Shown here: positions 34,254 through 43,522 of the stretch, one piece after another | Layout: each line of letters starts with the position of its first letter | Position numbering within the stretch: position 1 is the first letter of the stretch | Assembly (NCBI GenBank): GCA_964610155.1 | Contig: CAZSUY010000003.1 | Location: 62,001-126,000, forward strand | From: JAFGBM01 sp964610155 | Lineage (GTDB): Bacteria; Actinomycetota; Actinomycetes; Actinomycetales; Demequinaceae | Direction: 5' to 3' | DNA length: 64,000 bases | The notes under the pieces: generated by a model | Told to the model about the DNA's origin: nothing | Database searches by the model: none | The model's input: only the letters and a program-made list of their open reading frames with translations | Made by a program: the position numbers and the translations under genes

Positions 34254-35230
34254 AGGCTTGGATTCACCACAAGTACGGCCCGCCCGACATTCTCGAGTTG
34301 AAGGACGCTGAGGTTCCGGCAGTCACCGATGACGAAGTGCTCGTCAAGGTCCGGGCCTGCGCCGTCAACCCCTACGACTGGCACATGCTTCGTGGGGATC
34401 CCCGCCTCTTTCGGCCCATGCTCGGAGGCCTCCGTGGCCCTCGGAAGGGCTGGATCCCCGGCGCCGATGTCGCTGGCGTCGTCGAGTCGGTCGGCCCAGC
34501 CGTCACGAAGTTCTCGATTGGAGACGAGGTCTATGGGGAGCCGGGGAGGGGAGGCTTCGCCGAGTTCGTCAGTGTGAAGGAGGAGGCCCTCGCCCATATG
34601 CCCAAGGGTCTGTCGTTCGAGGAGGCCTCGGGAGTCCCCATGACCCTCTTGACGGCGCTCCAGGGGCTCCGGGATCACGGGCGCCTCAAGAAGGGGCAGA
34701 GCGTGCTCATCAACGGCGCGGGCGGGGGAATCGGTACCTTCGCGATCCAGCTTGCCAAGGTCCTGGGCGCGGGTGAGATCGCGGCCGTGTGCGGACCCGA
34801 CAAGGCGAAGCTCGTGCGCTCCCTTGGGGCCACGCGGGTGTTCGACTACACGACCGAGGACTTCACCCACTCGGGCGAGCGGTACGACATCGTCTTCGAC
34901 ACCGTGGCCAACCGCAGCCTGTCGTCGTTGCGTCGCGCGCTTGCTCCTCGCGGAACCCTCATCCTCTGCGGCGGCGGGAAGCAAGGCACGCTGGTCGGAC
35001 CCATCCCGACCCTGTTGCGCGCGATGCTCCTCAACTTCGTCGTCCGCAAACGCCTTGTATCCTTCGTGGCCAAGACCACGAGTACCGACCTCGAGCACGC
35101 CGACACACTCATCGAGGCGGGCAAGCTCAGGTCGGTCGTCGGTCGCACCTTCCCCTTCGCCCAGGCGCCGGAGGCGATCCGGTTCCTCGAGGAGGGCCAC
35201 GCCACCGGGAAGATCGTCGTCACCATGTAG
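34250..35230 (+). CDS. zinc-independent MDR oxidoreductase (quinone oxidoreductase-like)
   Basis: This is a 326-aa NAD(P)-dependent member of the medium-chain reductase family. The GroES-like half contains VNPYDWHMLRGDP and IPGADVAGVVESVG. The nucleotide fold has GQSVLINGAGGGIGTFAIQLAK. Catalytic zinc Cys/His residues of alcohol dehydrogenases are missing, so it is of the quinone oxidoreductase/enoyl reductase type. Translationally coupled to the DUF4386 gene. The substrate cannot be read from sequence. Confidence 0.92.
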   Translation: MKAWIHHKYGPPDILELKDAEVPAVTDDEVLVKVRACAVNPYDWHMLRGDPRLFRPMLGGLRGPRKGWIPGADVAGVVESVGPAVTKFSIGDEVYGEPGRGGFAEFVSVKEEALAHMPKGLSFEEASGVPMTLLTALQGLRDHGRLKKGQSVLINGAGGGIGTFAIQLAKVLGAGEIAAVCGPDKAKLVRSLGATRVFDYTTEDFTHSGERYDIVFDTVANRSLSSLRRALAPRGTLILCGGGKQGTLVGPIPTLLRAMLLNFVVRKRLVSFVAKTTSTDLEHADTLIEAGKLRSVVGRTFPFAQAPEAIRFLEEGHATGKIVVTM

Positions 35231-35272
35231 CCCACCCGTCCATTCACCCAAGTTTCGGGGCCATCCCCGATC

Positions 35273-35291
35273 GCCGCGGAAGGTCCGCGGC
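35273..35291 (+). other. hairpin between oxidoreductase and MMPL genes
   Basis: GCCGCGGA-AGG-TCCGCGGC forms a perfect 8-bp stem with a 3-base loop, 64 bases before the MMPL start. No T-tract follows, so it may be an attenuator or RNA-stability element rather than a full terminator. Confidence 0.45.
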
Positions 35292-35354
35292 AAAGCCACC
35301 ATCGCCGTGCCGGCGTCGAACGGTGGTCGAGCCTTGCCAAAAACAGGAGAGAAC

Positions 35355-37532
35355 ATGTCAATAGGACTCACCGGGCGCCTCGCCCGAGCGTCCGCACGAC
35401 GCCCCTACCTCACGCTCGCTGCGTGGGCGGGCGTGGTCGTGGTCGCGATGTACTTCGCCGGCACCATCGACAAGTACGTGACGACGGATGTCGTCACCTA
35501 CGTCACCTCGGACTCCGACGAGGGCACCGCCCTCGACGAGACCTACCGCTCTACATCGGATGGCTCCGAGGCCTTCCACGAGACCGTTATCGTCACATCT
35601 GAGACCGCCAGGTTTGGCGATCCGTCCTTCGCACGAGCGATCGACTCGGTCATCTCCACCCTCGGCGGCATCGACGGGGTGACGGCCACCACCGCCTCCG
35701 CCCTTGGCGACCCGTTTGCCATCTCCGACTCCAGCCACTCGACCCTCATCTCGTTCGAAACGGTCGCGGACACCGGGGTGATGCGTGAAGTGGTCGAGGC
35801 CGTCGAAGCGATTGAGGTCGATGGCATCGACCTCATGATCTTCGGACCCGAGTCGAGCTACCTCGCCTTCAACGATCTCGCCAACGAGCAACTCGCTCGA
35901 GGCGAGTCGTTTGGGGTGCTCGCCGCGCTCGTCATCCTCGTCATCGTATTCGGCGCCCTTGCCGCGGCGGGGCTTCCGCTTGCCGTGGCGATCATGTCGA
36001 TCATCATCGCCCTCGGCACGGCGTCCGCCCTCGGGCGGGCTTTCGAGCTCTCCGATGGGATCCTCACCATGACCTCGATGCTCGGCCTCGCGCTGGGCAT
36101 CGACTACTCGCTCGTGTGCGTTCAGCGGTTCCGTGAGGAGCCCGCGAAGGGTAAAACCGTGATGGATGCGGTCACGATCGCCGGCGCGACCGCGAACCGG
36201 GCGGTGTTGCTATCGGGCATGACGGTGGTCATCTCACTCGCGGGCCTGGTCTTCATCCCGACGAACATGACCCTTGGGATCGCGCTGGGCGTAACATTCG
36301 TCGCCATCGCTTCCGTGTCCGCCGCCCTGACCCTGCTGCCCGCCGTTCTCCGGCTGCTCGGCCACCGCGTCAACAAGGGGCGGGTTCCCACCGCGCACCC
36401 CGGCCAGGAGTCGCCCATGTGGCAAATGATCGTCCGGGCCGTCGTACGTCGGCGGGGTGTCTCCGCCGCCGTTGGGCTTGGCGTCCTTGTGATGCTCGCC
36501 GCGCCCGCACTCTCCATCCGGTTCGCCAACCCAGGGCCGGAGTCGTACCCGGAAGGGTTCGTCACGCGCGAGGCAAACGAGGTGCTCGTCTACGACTTCG
36601 GCTGGGGCCAGTCGTCGACGACGATCGCGATCGAGGGGGCCTCGGGCGCACGCGCCGAAATCGAAGACCTCGCGGCCGCGGTCGAAGCAGACCCCGCGTT
36701 CGCGGACACGACGGTCGACTACCTGGGCAATGTCGCCTTAATCGACACGCACGATTTCTACGACGCCGGCGACCGCCGGGCGAACGAATCGGTCACGCGG
36801 TTGCGCGTAGAGGTCATCCCCGCCGCGCTCGCCGGATCGAGTGCCGTCGGCCACGTCACCGGCGACCAGGCAACCACGATGGACCTCATCAACCTGTTCA
36901 CGTCTCGGGCGCGGCAGGTCGTCGCGTTCGTCCTCGGCGCGAGCTTCCTGCTGCTCATGGCGATGTTCCGCTCGATTGCCATTCCCCTCAAGGCGATCCT
37001 TCTCAACCTTCTCGGAACGGGTGCGGCCTTCGGCGCGATGGTCGCGGCGTATCAGTACGGATGGGGGTCGACGCTGTTGGGCCTGCCCGAAGTCGATGGG
37101 ATCTCCCCCTACATGCCGGTCGTCATCTTCGCCCTTCTCTTTGGGCTATCGATGGACTATCACGTCTTCCTGTCGAGCCGGATCAAGGAGCGGCATGACG
37201 CGGGTGACGACAACGAGACGGCGATCATCCACGGGTTCAGCAGGACGGGGGCACTCATCACGGGTGCGGCGACCATCATGGTCGCGGTCTTTGCGGGGTT
37301 CGCCGTCGCGGACGTGCCCGAGCTCTCGCAGTGGGGCTTCGGCCTCGGAGCCGCCGTCCTCATCGACGCGACGATCATCCGCATCCTGCTGGTGCCGTCG
37401 TTCATGGCCTGGCTCGGGAGCGCCAACTGGTACCTTCCGTCCTGGCTCCGGTGGCTCCCCACCTTGCGCTTCGAAGCGCCCTCACCGGTCCTCGAGGAAA
37501 TCGAGAGGACGCACGAACCGGCACTCGTGTGA
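35355..37532 (+). CDS. MMPL/RND family transporter
   Basis: This 725-aa proton-driven exporter of the MmpL/ActII-3 type has twelve predicted helices. Helix 1 (about 21-38) is followed by a large extracellular domain. Helices 2-6 include LALGIDYSLVCVQRFREEPAKGKT (the DY pair of the proton relay). A second extracellular domain follows, and the second helical half has LLFGLSMDYHVFLSSRIKER (MDYH). CAGGAGAG lies upstream of the ATG. A strong hairpin terminator closes the cluster. The substrate is unknown; linkage to the oxidoreductase suggests a modified lipid or drug. Confidence 0.92.
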   Translation: MSIGLTGRLARASARRPYLTLAAWAGVVVVAMYFAGTIDKYVTTDVVTYVTSDSDEGTALDETYRSTSDGSEAFHETVIVTSETARFGDPSFARAIDSVISTLGGIDGVTATTASALGDPFAISDSSHSTLISFETVADTGVMREVVEAVEAIEVDGIDLMIFGPESSYLAFNDLANEQLARGESFGVLAALVILVIVFGALAAAGLPLAVAIMSIIIALGTASALGRAFELSDGILTMTSMLGLALGIDYSLVCVQRFREEPAKGKTVMDAVTIAGATANRAVLLSGMTVVISLAGLVFIPTNMTLGIALGVTFVAIASVSAALTLLPAVLRLLGHRVNKGRVPTAHPGQESPMWQMIVRAVVRRRGVSAAVGLGVLVMLAAPALSIRFANPGPESYPEGFVTREANEVLVYDFGWGQSSTTIAIEGASGARAEIEDLAAAVEADPAFADTTVDYLGNVALIDTHDFYDAGDRRANESVTRLRVEVIPAALAGSSAVGHVTGDQATTMDLINLFTSRARQVVAFVLGASFLLLMAMFRSIAIPLKAILLNLLGTGAAFGAMVAAYQYGWGSTLLGLPEVDGISPYMPVVIFALLFGLSMDYHVFLSSRIKERHDAGDDNETAIIHGFSRTGALITGAATIMVAVFAGFAVADVPELSQWGFGLGAAVLIDATIIRILLVPSFMAWLGSANWYLPSWLRWLPTLRFEAPSPVLEEIERTHEPALV

Positions 37533-37543
37533 TCCCTCGGCTT

Positions 37544-37576
37544 GAGGGGCCCGTCCTCTGTGAGGACGGGCCCCTC
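37544..37576 (+). terminator. rho-independent-like terminator after MMPL
   Basis: GAGGGGCCCGTCCTC (37544-37558) pairs perfectly with its complement at 37562-37576 across a TGT loop. The 15-bp stem lies 12 bases after the MMPL stop. There is no long T-run, as is usual in actinobacteria. Confidence 0.85.
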
Positions 37577-37709
37577 CCGCCTCCTTCGTCGACGAGCGCA
37601 CCCACCGTCGAGCGATTCAGCCGCATTCTGCGAGTGATCTCCGCGCGTGCCATTTGTTCGCTGCTGTGAATCGTGGTCAAGACGATCGATAGATTGTGCC
37701 TTAGAGTCT

Positions 37710-37751
37710 CGTCGTAGCGACTACCAATACCTGCACTAAGTCGCTACGACG
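37710..37751 (-). terminator. inverted repeat downstream of the xyl transporter operon
   Basis: CGTCGTAGCGACT (37710-37722) is exactly complementary to AGTCGCTACGACG (37739-37751), with a 16-base loop. It lies about 107 bases beyond the xylH stop and may end that minus-strand operon. The remaining sequence between 37577 and 37857 holds no gene I can support. Confidence 0.5.
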
Positions 37752-37857
37752 CCCGCGTACTTCTTACCGCTCGAATCCGAACTACGCTCCGAACTGACAT
37801 CCATCACTGCCGAAACAGCACAGTTGATCAGGTAGCCAAACTGGGAGGCAGTTCAGG

Positions 37858-39099
37858 TTAACTATCGCCCGACCGTCGGCGGTTCATGACATCGAATCCG
37901 ACTGCAACGAGTAGCACGAGGCCCTTAATGACCTGCTGCCAGTCAGCACCGATGCCCATGATCGAGAGCCCCTGGTTGAGGACGCCCATGATCAACGCAC
38001 CAATTACGGTTCCCGATATCCTGCCAACCCCTCCGTGGACCGAGGCGCCGCCGATGAACACAGCCGCAATAGCATCGAGTTCGAAGAAGTTTCCGGCTGA
38101 CGCTATCGCGCTTCCCGCACGTGCCGTCGTAACGACGGCGGCAATCGCGGCAAGTACTCCGATGTTCACGAAGATCCAGAAATCCACCCGTCTCGTCTTG
38201 ATTCCCGACATTTCGGCTGCGAAACGGTTTCCACCCATCGCATAGATGTGGCGCCCGAAGACCGTTCGGCTGAGCACGAAGGTATAGGCGATTACAAGGA
38301 CAGCAAGAATGATGAGAATGTACGGAAGTCCGCGGTGCCCAGCCAGAAGGAAGGCAATGTACATGATGGCGGCGCCCACCACAGCGTTTCGCAGGATGAA
38401 CGTGGACATCAAGGAATGGGGAAGCCCACGCGCCACAAGTTTGCTTCGGGCTCTCGCCTGAGCCACAACCATTCCGGCGATTGCGAGCAGACCAACAAGG
38501 AGGGTCAAGAGGTCTCGTCCATCAAGGATTTCACCAAACCACGGGGGCAACCAGCGGGCTCCGATGGAAACGAAGCCTTCCGGCAGGCCGCCAATCGTGC
38601 CTCCGACGAGGAAGACCAGGGCGAACCCCCGGAACAGAAGCATGCCGCCGAGGGTCACGATGAATGCAGGTACTCCGACGTAGGCAACCCAGAAGCCTTG
38701 CCAGGCACCCGCCACCGCACCGACGAGCAGGGCGATCAAGACGGCGATCGGCCAAGGAAGACCCCATTGTGAGATCGCAAGCGCCACCACTGCTCCAATC
38801 ATGGCGCACAGGGATCCCACCGACAGGTCGATGTGCCCGGCGATAATCACCATGACCATGCCGATCGCGAGAATGACGACATACGCGTTCTGCATAATGA
38901 GGTTGTTGACGTTCGCCCCTATGAGCAACCTGCCGTCGGTCACGAACTGGAAGAACAACATGATGAATACGAGCGCCCCGAGGAGCCCATATTCACTCAC
39001 TTTGATATCGATGCCGCCCATGCGGCGTTGCTCACCCTGATTCTTCTCGACTCTAGGTTTCTTCCCGATGGTTCCAGGTTTCTTCTCGATGCTAGCCAC
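37858..39099 (-). CDS. xylH: sugar ABC transporter permease (XylH-like)
   Basis: This 413-aa permease is of the ribose/xylose (CUT2) importer group, with about ten to twelve helices. Family blocks seen are GMVMVIIAGHIDLSVGSL, VPAFIVTLGGMLLFRGFALVF, AMGGNRFAAEMSGI and IGALIMGVLNQGLSIMG. The charged N-terminus (about 27 residues, Lys-rich) is longer than usual. It starts three bases after the xylG stop. It forms the membrane channel for the sugar bound by XylF. Confidence 0.92.
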   Translation of the reverse strand: MASIEKKPGTIGKKPRVEKNQGEQRRMGGIDIKVSEYGLLGALVFIMLFFQFVTDGRLLIGANVNNLIMQNAYVVILAIGMVMVIIAGHIDLSVGSLCAMIGAVVALAISQWGLPWPIAVLIALLVGAVAGAWQGFWVAYVGVPAFIVTLGGMLLFRGFALVFLVGGTIGGLPEGFVSIGARWLPPWFGEILDGRDLLTLLVGLLAIAGMVVAQARARSKLVARGLPHSLMSTFILRNAVVGAAIMYIAFLLAGHRGLPYILIILAVLVIAYTFVLSRTVFGRHIYAMGGNRFAAEMSGIKTRRVDFWIFVNIGVLAAIAAVVTTARAGSAIASAGNFFELDAIAAVFIGGASVHGGVGRISGTVIGALIMGVLNQGLSIMGIGADWQQVIKGLVLLVAVGFDVMNRRRSGDS

Positions 39100-39102
39100 G
39101 GC

Positions 39103-40665
39103 CTATTTTCCTTCCGTTGTCATGAGTTCCATTAGGTTCTCCTGTGTGGCATCCTTCCGGTCACACTGTCCGGTGAGGGATCCCTCCGAGATGGTATAGA
39201 TGCGATCGCAGATCCCGAGGATTTCTGTAAGTTCCGATGAGATGATAATGATCGCCTTGCCCTGCGCGGCCAGACCGTTAATGAGTCCATAGATCTCGTA
39301 CTTGGCGCCGACGTCTACGCCGCGTGTCGGCTCATCGAGAAAGAGCACGTCGGGCACCGTGTGCAACCACTTTGCGAGCACGACCTTTTGTTGGTTTCCT
39401 CCCGAGAGTTTCGCCACAGGCCTCGCTACGCTGTCGGTCCGAATATTCAGGGCGGAACGAAACTTCTCCGCCTCTTCTGTCTCGTCATGGAGGTCAATTA
39501 CCCCCCATTTGGACAGGCTCTCAAGATCGGCGATGGAGATGTTGGCGGCTATAGACGCAATGAGATTGAGCCCGAAGCGCTTGCGGTCCTCCGTTAGGTA
39601 GGCGACCCCATTGTCGATAGCGTCACCGACGGTCCGTGTCGAGATCTTCTGACCGTTCTTAAAGACCGAGCCCGAAATCTTGGTGCCGTAACTGCGGCCG
39701 AAAATGCTCATTGCGAGTTCTGTCCTGCCCGCCCCCATCAGACCGGCAAGCCCAACAATCTCGCCCGCCCGGACGTTGAAAGAGACGTCATCGATGATCT
39801 GTCGCTGAACGTCGTTGGGGTGGAAAACGTTCCAGTTCTCGACACGAAGGACCTCGTCGCCGATGTCCGGCGTCCTCGGGGGAAAGAGATTGTCGAGCGA
39901 CCGTCCCACCATGGACCGGATCATGCGCGACTCTGAGTTGTCCTTGTCTTTCATACTGAAGTGGTCGACGGTCTTGCCGTCACGAAGCACAGTGATGGAG
40001 TCTGCGATCGACCGAATCTCCTCAAGCTTGTGGGAGATGATGATCGCTGTGATCCCGTGTTCACGAAGCCCGGTGATGAGACCGAGGAGATGCGCGGAGT
40101 CTTCGTCGTTAAGTGCCGCGGTCGGCTCGTCGAGGATGAGCAGTCTGACCCGCTTGGAGAAGGCCTTCGCGATCTCCACTAGTTGCTGCTTCCCAACTCC
40201 GATCTGAACAACCGGAGTGGTGACCTTTTCTTTGAGACCCACACGTTTACACAAGGCTGCAGCCTCTAGGTTCGTATCATTCCAGTCAATTATTCCCCGG
40301 TTAGCACGCTCGTTTCCTAGAAAAATGTTCTCGGCGATAGAGAGCCGGGGGGTGAGCGCGAGTTCCTGATTGATGATGACGATGCCGTGATCTTCAGATT
40401 CGTTGATCGACTTGAACTCGACAGGCTCGCCATCGAACTCGATGGCGCCTTCGAAGGCTCCATGGGGATAGACGCCCGAGAGAACCTTCATGAGGGTCGA
40501 TTTGCCGGCTCCATTTTCTCCACAGATGCCGTGAATCTGGCCGCGCTTGACCTCAAGGCTGACGCCGTCGAGCGCTTTGGCGCCACCGAAACTCTTGAAG
40601 ATATCGGTCATCCGAAGGATGACGTCGTTACCCTTTGGGGCATTCTTTGCAGTCTTCGATTTCAT
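39103..40665 (-). CDS. xylG: sugar ABC transporter ATP-binding protein, two nucleotide-binding domains
   Basis: This is a 520-aa fused ATPase of the CUT2 class. The first half has Walker A GENGAGKST, signature IGVGKQQLVEIAKAF and Walker B LLILDEPTA. The second has the naturally degenerate GLMGAGRTELAM, then LSGGNQQKVVLAKWL and VLFLDEPTRGVD. Length agrees with XylG/MmsA (about 510). It lies between xylF and xylH and is separated from xylF by 87 bases holding a hairpin. Confidence 0.94.
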   Translation of the reverse strand: MKSKTAKNAPKGNDVILRMTDIFKSFGGAKALDGVSLEVKRGQIHGICGENGAGKSTLMKVLSGVYPHGAFEGAIEFDGEPVEFKSINESEDHGIVIINQELALTPRLSIAENIFLGNERANRGIIDWNDTNLEAAALCKRVGLKEKVTTPVVQIGVGKQQLVEIAKAFSKRVRLLILDEPTAALNDEDSAHLLGLITGLREHGITAIIISHKLEEIRSIADSITVLRDGKTVDHFSMKDKDNSESRMIRSMVGRSLDNLFPPRTPDIGDEVLRVENWNVFHPNDVQRQIIDDVSFNVRAGEIVGLAGLMGAGRTELAMSIFGRSYGTKISGSVFKNGQKISTRTVGDAIDNGVAYLTEDRKRFGLNLIASIAANISIADLESLSKWGVIDLHDETEEAEKFRSALNIRTDSVARPVAKLSGGNQQKVVLAKWLHTVPDVLFLDEPTRGVDVGAKYEIYGLINGLAAQGKAIIIISSELTEILGICDRIYTISEGSLTGQCDRKDATQENLMELMTTEGK

Positions 40666-40698
40666 CGGGACTCACTCCCTTCTACAAAAGTCGTGGCA

Positions 40699-40728
40699 CG
40701 GTGGCCGCGCTCGCAAGCACGGCCACCG
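40699..40728 (-). other. intercistronic hairpin between xylF and xylG
   Basis: CGGTGGCCG and CGGCCACCG flank a 12-base loop. Such stems after a binding-protein gene often stabilise its transcript or let only part of the transcripts continue, giving more binding protein than transporter. No T-run is present. Confidence 0.55.
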
Positions 40729-40752
40729 CACCAACTGTACAAGTACTGACTA

Positions 40753-41868
40753 CTACAGACCGACGTCGGATGCCAGGAGGAATCCGGAGTCAATCAACTT
40801 GCTCTGAACCAGGTCCGGAGTCACGACCTCGGGAAGAACCAGGAACGACGGAACGATGTGATCTCCGTTGTCGTAGGTTTCCGTGTCGTTGACCTCGACC
40901 GTCGTGCCAGCCACGATCGACTTGACCATCTGGTGCACGCGCTTGCCGAGCTCGCGGGTGTCCTTCCAGACCGTCATCGACTGCGTTCCAGCGAGCATGT
41001 TCTTGACGTTCGCCTTGTCGCCATCCTGACCCGTAAGGACCGGGAAGTCGACGCCAGCTACATAGCCAGCTCCTAGGAGCGCTGCCGTAATACCGTTAGC
41101 GAGCGAGTCGTTCGGGGAGAGAACAACCTGAACCTTGGAGTCGGTGTAGAACGAAGCAAGGCGGGTTTCCATCTCCGCCTGTGCGTCGGGTGTCTCCCAA
41201 GCAAGGATGCCGATGTCCTGCCACGAGTCATCACCGCTGTTCGGAACCTTCCCGGACTGGACTACCAAGGTTCCATCGTCAACGTACTTGGAGAGAACAT
41301 CCCAAGCTCCGTTGAAGAAGAACTTGGCGTTGTTGTCATCGGGGCTTCCGGCAAAGGGCTCGAAGAGGAACGGACCTGCGCCATCGGCGAGGCCAAGTTC
41401 GCTTTCGATGAACTCACCCTGGAGTTGACCGACCAGGTAGTTGTCGAACGTCGCGTAGTAGTCGACGTTCGGCGAGCCGTTGATCAAACGGTCATACGCG
41501 ATCACCGTGATGTCAGCGTCGCCGGCGTCGGCGAGTACCGGGCCGAGCGTCGTGCCATCGATGGCGGCGATCACGAGGACCGTGGCGCCATTGGCGATCA
41601 TGTTCTGGAGCTGTGAGATCTGCTGATCGGGCTCGTTGTCGGCGTACTGGAGGTCGACGGTGCAACCGTCACCTTCTAGCAGGGCCTGGAGACCCTCGCC
41701 GTCGTTGATCCAGCGCTCAAGGCTACGAGTCGGCATCGCTATGCCGACGTTGCAGTCTATGCCCGCTGAACCGGACGTTGTTTCTTCTGTCGCATCGGAA
41801 CACGACGACAGCAACAGCGCTGCGCCGCTGATAGCGACAATCCCCATCAATTTGCTTCTTGCTGACAT
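40753..41868 (-). CDS. xylF: sugar-binding lipoprotein (xylose-type, periplasmic-binding-protein 1 fold)
   Basis: This 371-aa protein has a lipoprotein signal (LMGIVAISGAALLLSSC, Cys23). The mature part starts with VGIAMPTRSLERWINDGEGLQALLEG and includes VLVIAAIDGTTLGPVLADAG, TVIAYDRLI and LTGQDGDKANVKNMLAG, which match ChvE/XylF-type binding proteins. It captures extracellular sugar for XylGH. Divergence from xylA supports xylose as ligand; other pentoses or glucose cannot be excluded. The 5' leader has a 21-bp tandem duplication. Confidence 0.93.
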   Translation of the reverse strand: MSARSKLMGIVAISGAALLLSSCSDATEETTSGSAGIDCNVGIAMPTRSLERWINDGEGLQALLEGDGCTVDLQYADNEPDQQISQLQNMIANGATVLVIAAIDGTTLGPVLADAGDADITVIAYDRLINGSPNVDYYATFDNYLVGQLQGEFIESELGLADGAGPFLFEPFAGSPDDNNAKFFFNGAWDVLSKYVDDGTLVVQSGKVPNSGDDSWQDIGILAWETPDAQAEMETRLASFYTDSKVQVVLSPNDSLANGITAALLGAGYVAGVDFPVLTGQDGDKANVKNMLAGTQSMTVWKDTRELGKRVHQMVKSIVAGTTVEVNDTETYDNGDHIVPSFLVLPEVVTPDLVQSKLIDSGFLLASDVGL

Positions 41869-41885
41869 GTGCGTTTTGTACCCTT

Positions 41886-41927
41886 CCTGTTGTTGGACAC
41901 CGTCGTCCTGTTGTTGGACACCGTCGT
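41886..41927 (-). repeat. perfect 21-bp tandem duplication in the xylF leader
   Basis: Two exact copies of a unit starting CCTGTTGTTGGACACC (plus strand) lie at 41886-41906 and 41907-41927, 18 bases upstream of the xylF start. On the transcript each copy ends in CAACAACAGG. It may be a recent slippage event that alters the leader or spacing to the promoter. Confidence 0.9.
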
Positions 41928-42219
41928 CCGCACCTAACCGACGACCGGATCCGCCCCGCAGGGAATCACCTAGTCGAGCAGGGCCACAGGCGCTTGCGAA
42001 ACGATCCTGACGAGCGGACAGAAGAACGAATGCTCGTTGTAGACGCCGTTACGCTTTGTGGACGCTCCGAACGTATACCAATGTCACGACTCCCGGCAAG
42101 CGCAGTAAGGTCACGATTTCAATACGATTCAATTGTTCCATTTTCATTCATCCCATATGCCCCTCATCTGTAACGCCGAGGACATCAGATGTAGCCCGTT
42201 GAGCCTGACGCCTACCGTA

Positions 42220-42248
42220 TTGACTCGAGTCCCTGGGTGCCATATGTT
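42220..42248 (+). promoter_or_regulatory. probable xylA promoter
   Basis: TTGACT (42220-42225), a 17-bp spacer and TATGTT (42243-42248) match a sigma-A promoter, 50 bases before the xylA start. A GTTG-N7-CAAC inverted repeat overlaps the -10 and start region (about 42246-42260) and could be an operator. The rest of the 429-base xylF-xylA gap shows two GTCACGA direct repeats (42083-42089, 42110-42116) and no gene. Confidence 0.6.
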
Positions 42249-42297
42249 GGCTCCGTCAACGTTCTGTATTCATGTCGACCAGCATTGGAGCCTCCCC

Positions 42298-43488
42298 ATG
42301 CACGCGATGCCTACCCTTGAAGACAAGTTCACCTTCGGTCTGTGGACAATCGGCTGGCCAGCGCAGGACCCCTTCGGCGCTGCGACTCGTTCTCCCCTCG
42401 ACACCGTCAAGGCGGTTCACAAGTTGTCTGAACTAGGCGCCTATGGTCTGACGTTCCACGACAACGACCTCTTCCCCTTCGGTTCGTCCAACGCGGATCG
42501 CCAGAGCGCGATCGACGCAGTCAAAAAGGCGTGTACGGACACGGGCATGGTCATCCCGATGATTACCACCAACCTGTTCACCCACCCGGTTTTCAAGGAC
42601 GGCGGCTTCACCTCGAACGATCGCGGTGTGAGGCGCTTCGCGCTGCGCAAGGTGCTCCGCAACCTCGATCTCGCCGCCGAGCTCGGAGCGACGACCTTCG
42701 TAATGTGGGGTGGGCGAGAAGGCGCTGAGTATGACGCGGCGAAGGACATACGCGCCGCCCTGGAACGGTACCGCGAAGCCGTCAACATGCTCGGACAGTA
42801 TGTATTGGATAAGGGCTACGACCTTCGCTTCGCCATTGAGCCCAAACCGAACGAGCCGCGGGGCGACATTCTCCTTCCCACCGTTGGGCACGCACTCGCG
42901 TTCATCAACTCGCTTGAACACCCCGAAATCGTTGGCCTCAACCCCGAGGTGGGCCACGAGCAGATGGCGGGCCTCAACTTCGCCGCTGGTATCGCACAAG
43001 CGCTGTACCACGGCAAACTCTTCCACATCGACCTCAATGGACAACGCGGGATCAAGTTCGATCAAGATCTGGTCTTCGGACACGGGGACCTACACAACGC
43101 TTTCGCCCTCGTCGATCTGCTCGAGAACGGCGGCCCCAAAGGCGGGCAGACCTACACCGGGCCTCGACACTTCGACTACAAACCATCCCGGACGGAGGAT
43201 TCCACCGGGGTCTGGGAGTCGGCCGCCGCCAACATGCGGATGTACCTACTCCTCAAGGAGCGCACCCAAGCGTTCCGCGCTGATCCGGAGGTCAAGGAGG
43301 CACTCACCGCCGCACGCGTTCCCGAGTTGGCCCTACCCACCCTCTCGAAGGGAGAGGGATACGCCGAACTATTGGCCGACCGGTCAGCGTACGAAGACTT
43401 CGACCCGGAGCCCTATTTCGACGGCAAGGGATTCGGTTTCGTACGATTGCAGCAGTTGGCATCCGAGCACTTGATGGGTGCGCGGTAG
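42298..43488 (+). CDS. xylA: xylose isomerase
   Basis: This 396-aa TIM-barrel enzyme converts D-xylose to D-xylulose with two divalent metals. Catalytic and metal blocks are visible: LTFHDNDLFPFG (His/Asp), MWGGREGAEYD, AIEPKPNEPRGD (metal Glu), NPEVGHEQMAG and FHIDLNGQRGIKFDQDLVFG. The ATG at 42298 has GGAG seven bases upstream; a second ATG lies three codons on. The length is that of the short, actinobacterial class I isomerase. xylB follows after 34 bases. Confidence 0.97.
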   Translation: MHAMPTLEDKFTFGLWTIGWPAQDPFGAATRSPLDTVKAVHKLSELGAYGLTFHDNDLFPFGSSNADRQSAIDAVKKACTDTGMVIPMITTNLFTHPVFKDGGFTSNDRGVRRFALRKVLRNLDLAAELGATTFVMWGGREGAEYDAAKDIRAALERYREAVNMLGQYVLDKGYDLRFAIEPKPNEPRGDILLPTVGHALAFINSLEHPEIVGLNPEVGHEQMAGLNFAAGIAQALYHGKLFHIDLNGQRGIKFDQDLVFGHGDLHNAFALVDLLENGGPKGGQTYTGPRHFDYKPSRTEDSTGVWESAAANMRMYLLLKERTQAFRADPEVKEALTAARVPELALPTLSKGEGYAELLADRSAYEDFDPEPYFDGKGFGFVRLQQLASEHLMGAR

Positions 43489-43522
43489 GCGCGGGCCACA
43501 ATCCTGACCCAGGAGGAGAGCG

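Noticed and set aside
33767..35371. 534-codon open frame antisense to the DUF4386 and oxidoreductase genes
   Set aside because: Both sense genes have strong family motifs. The antisense translation has none and crosses gene borders.
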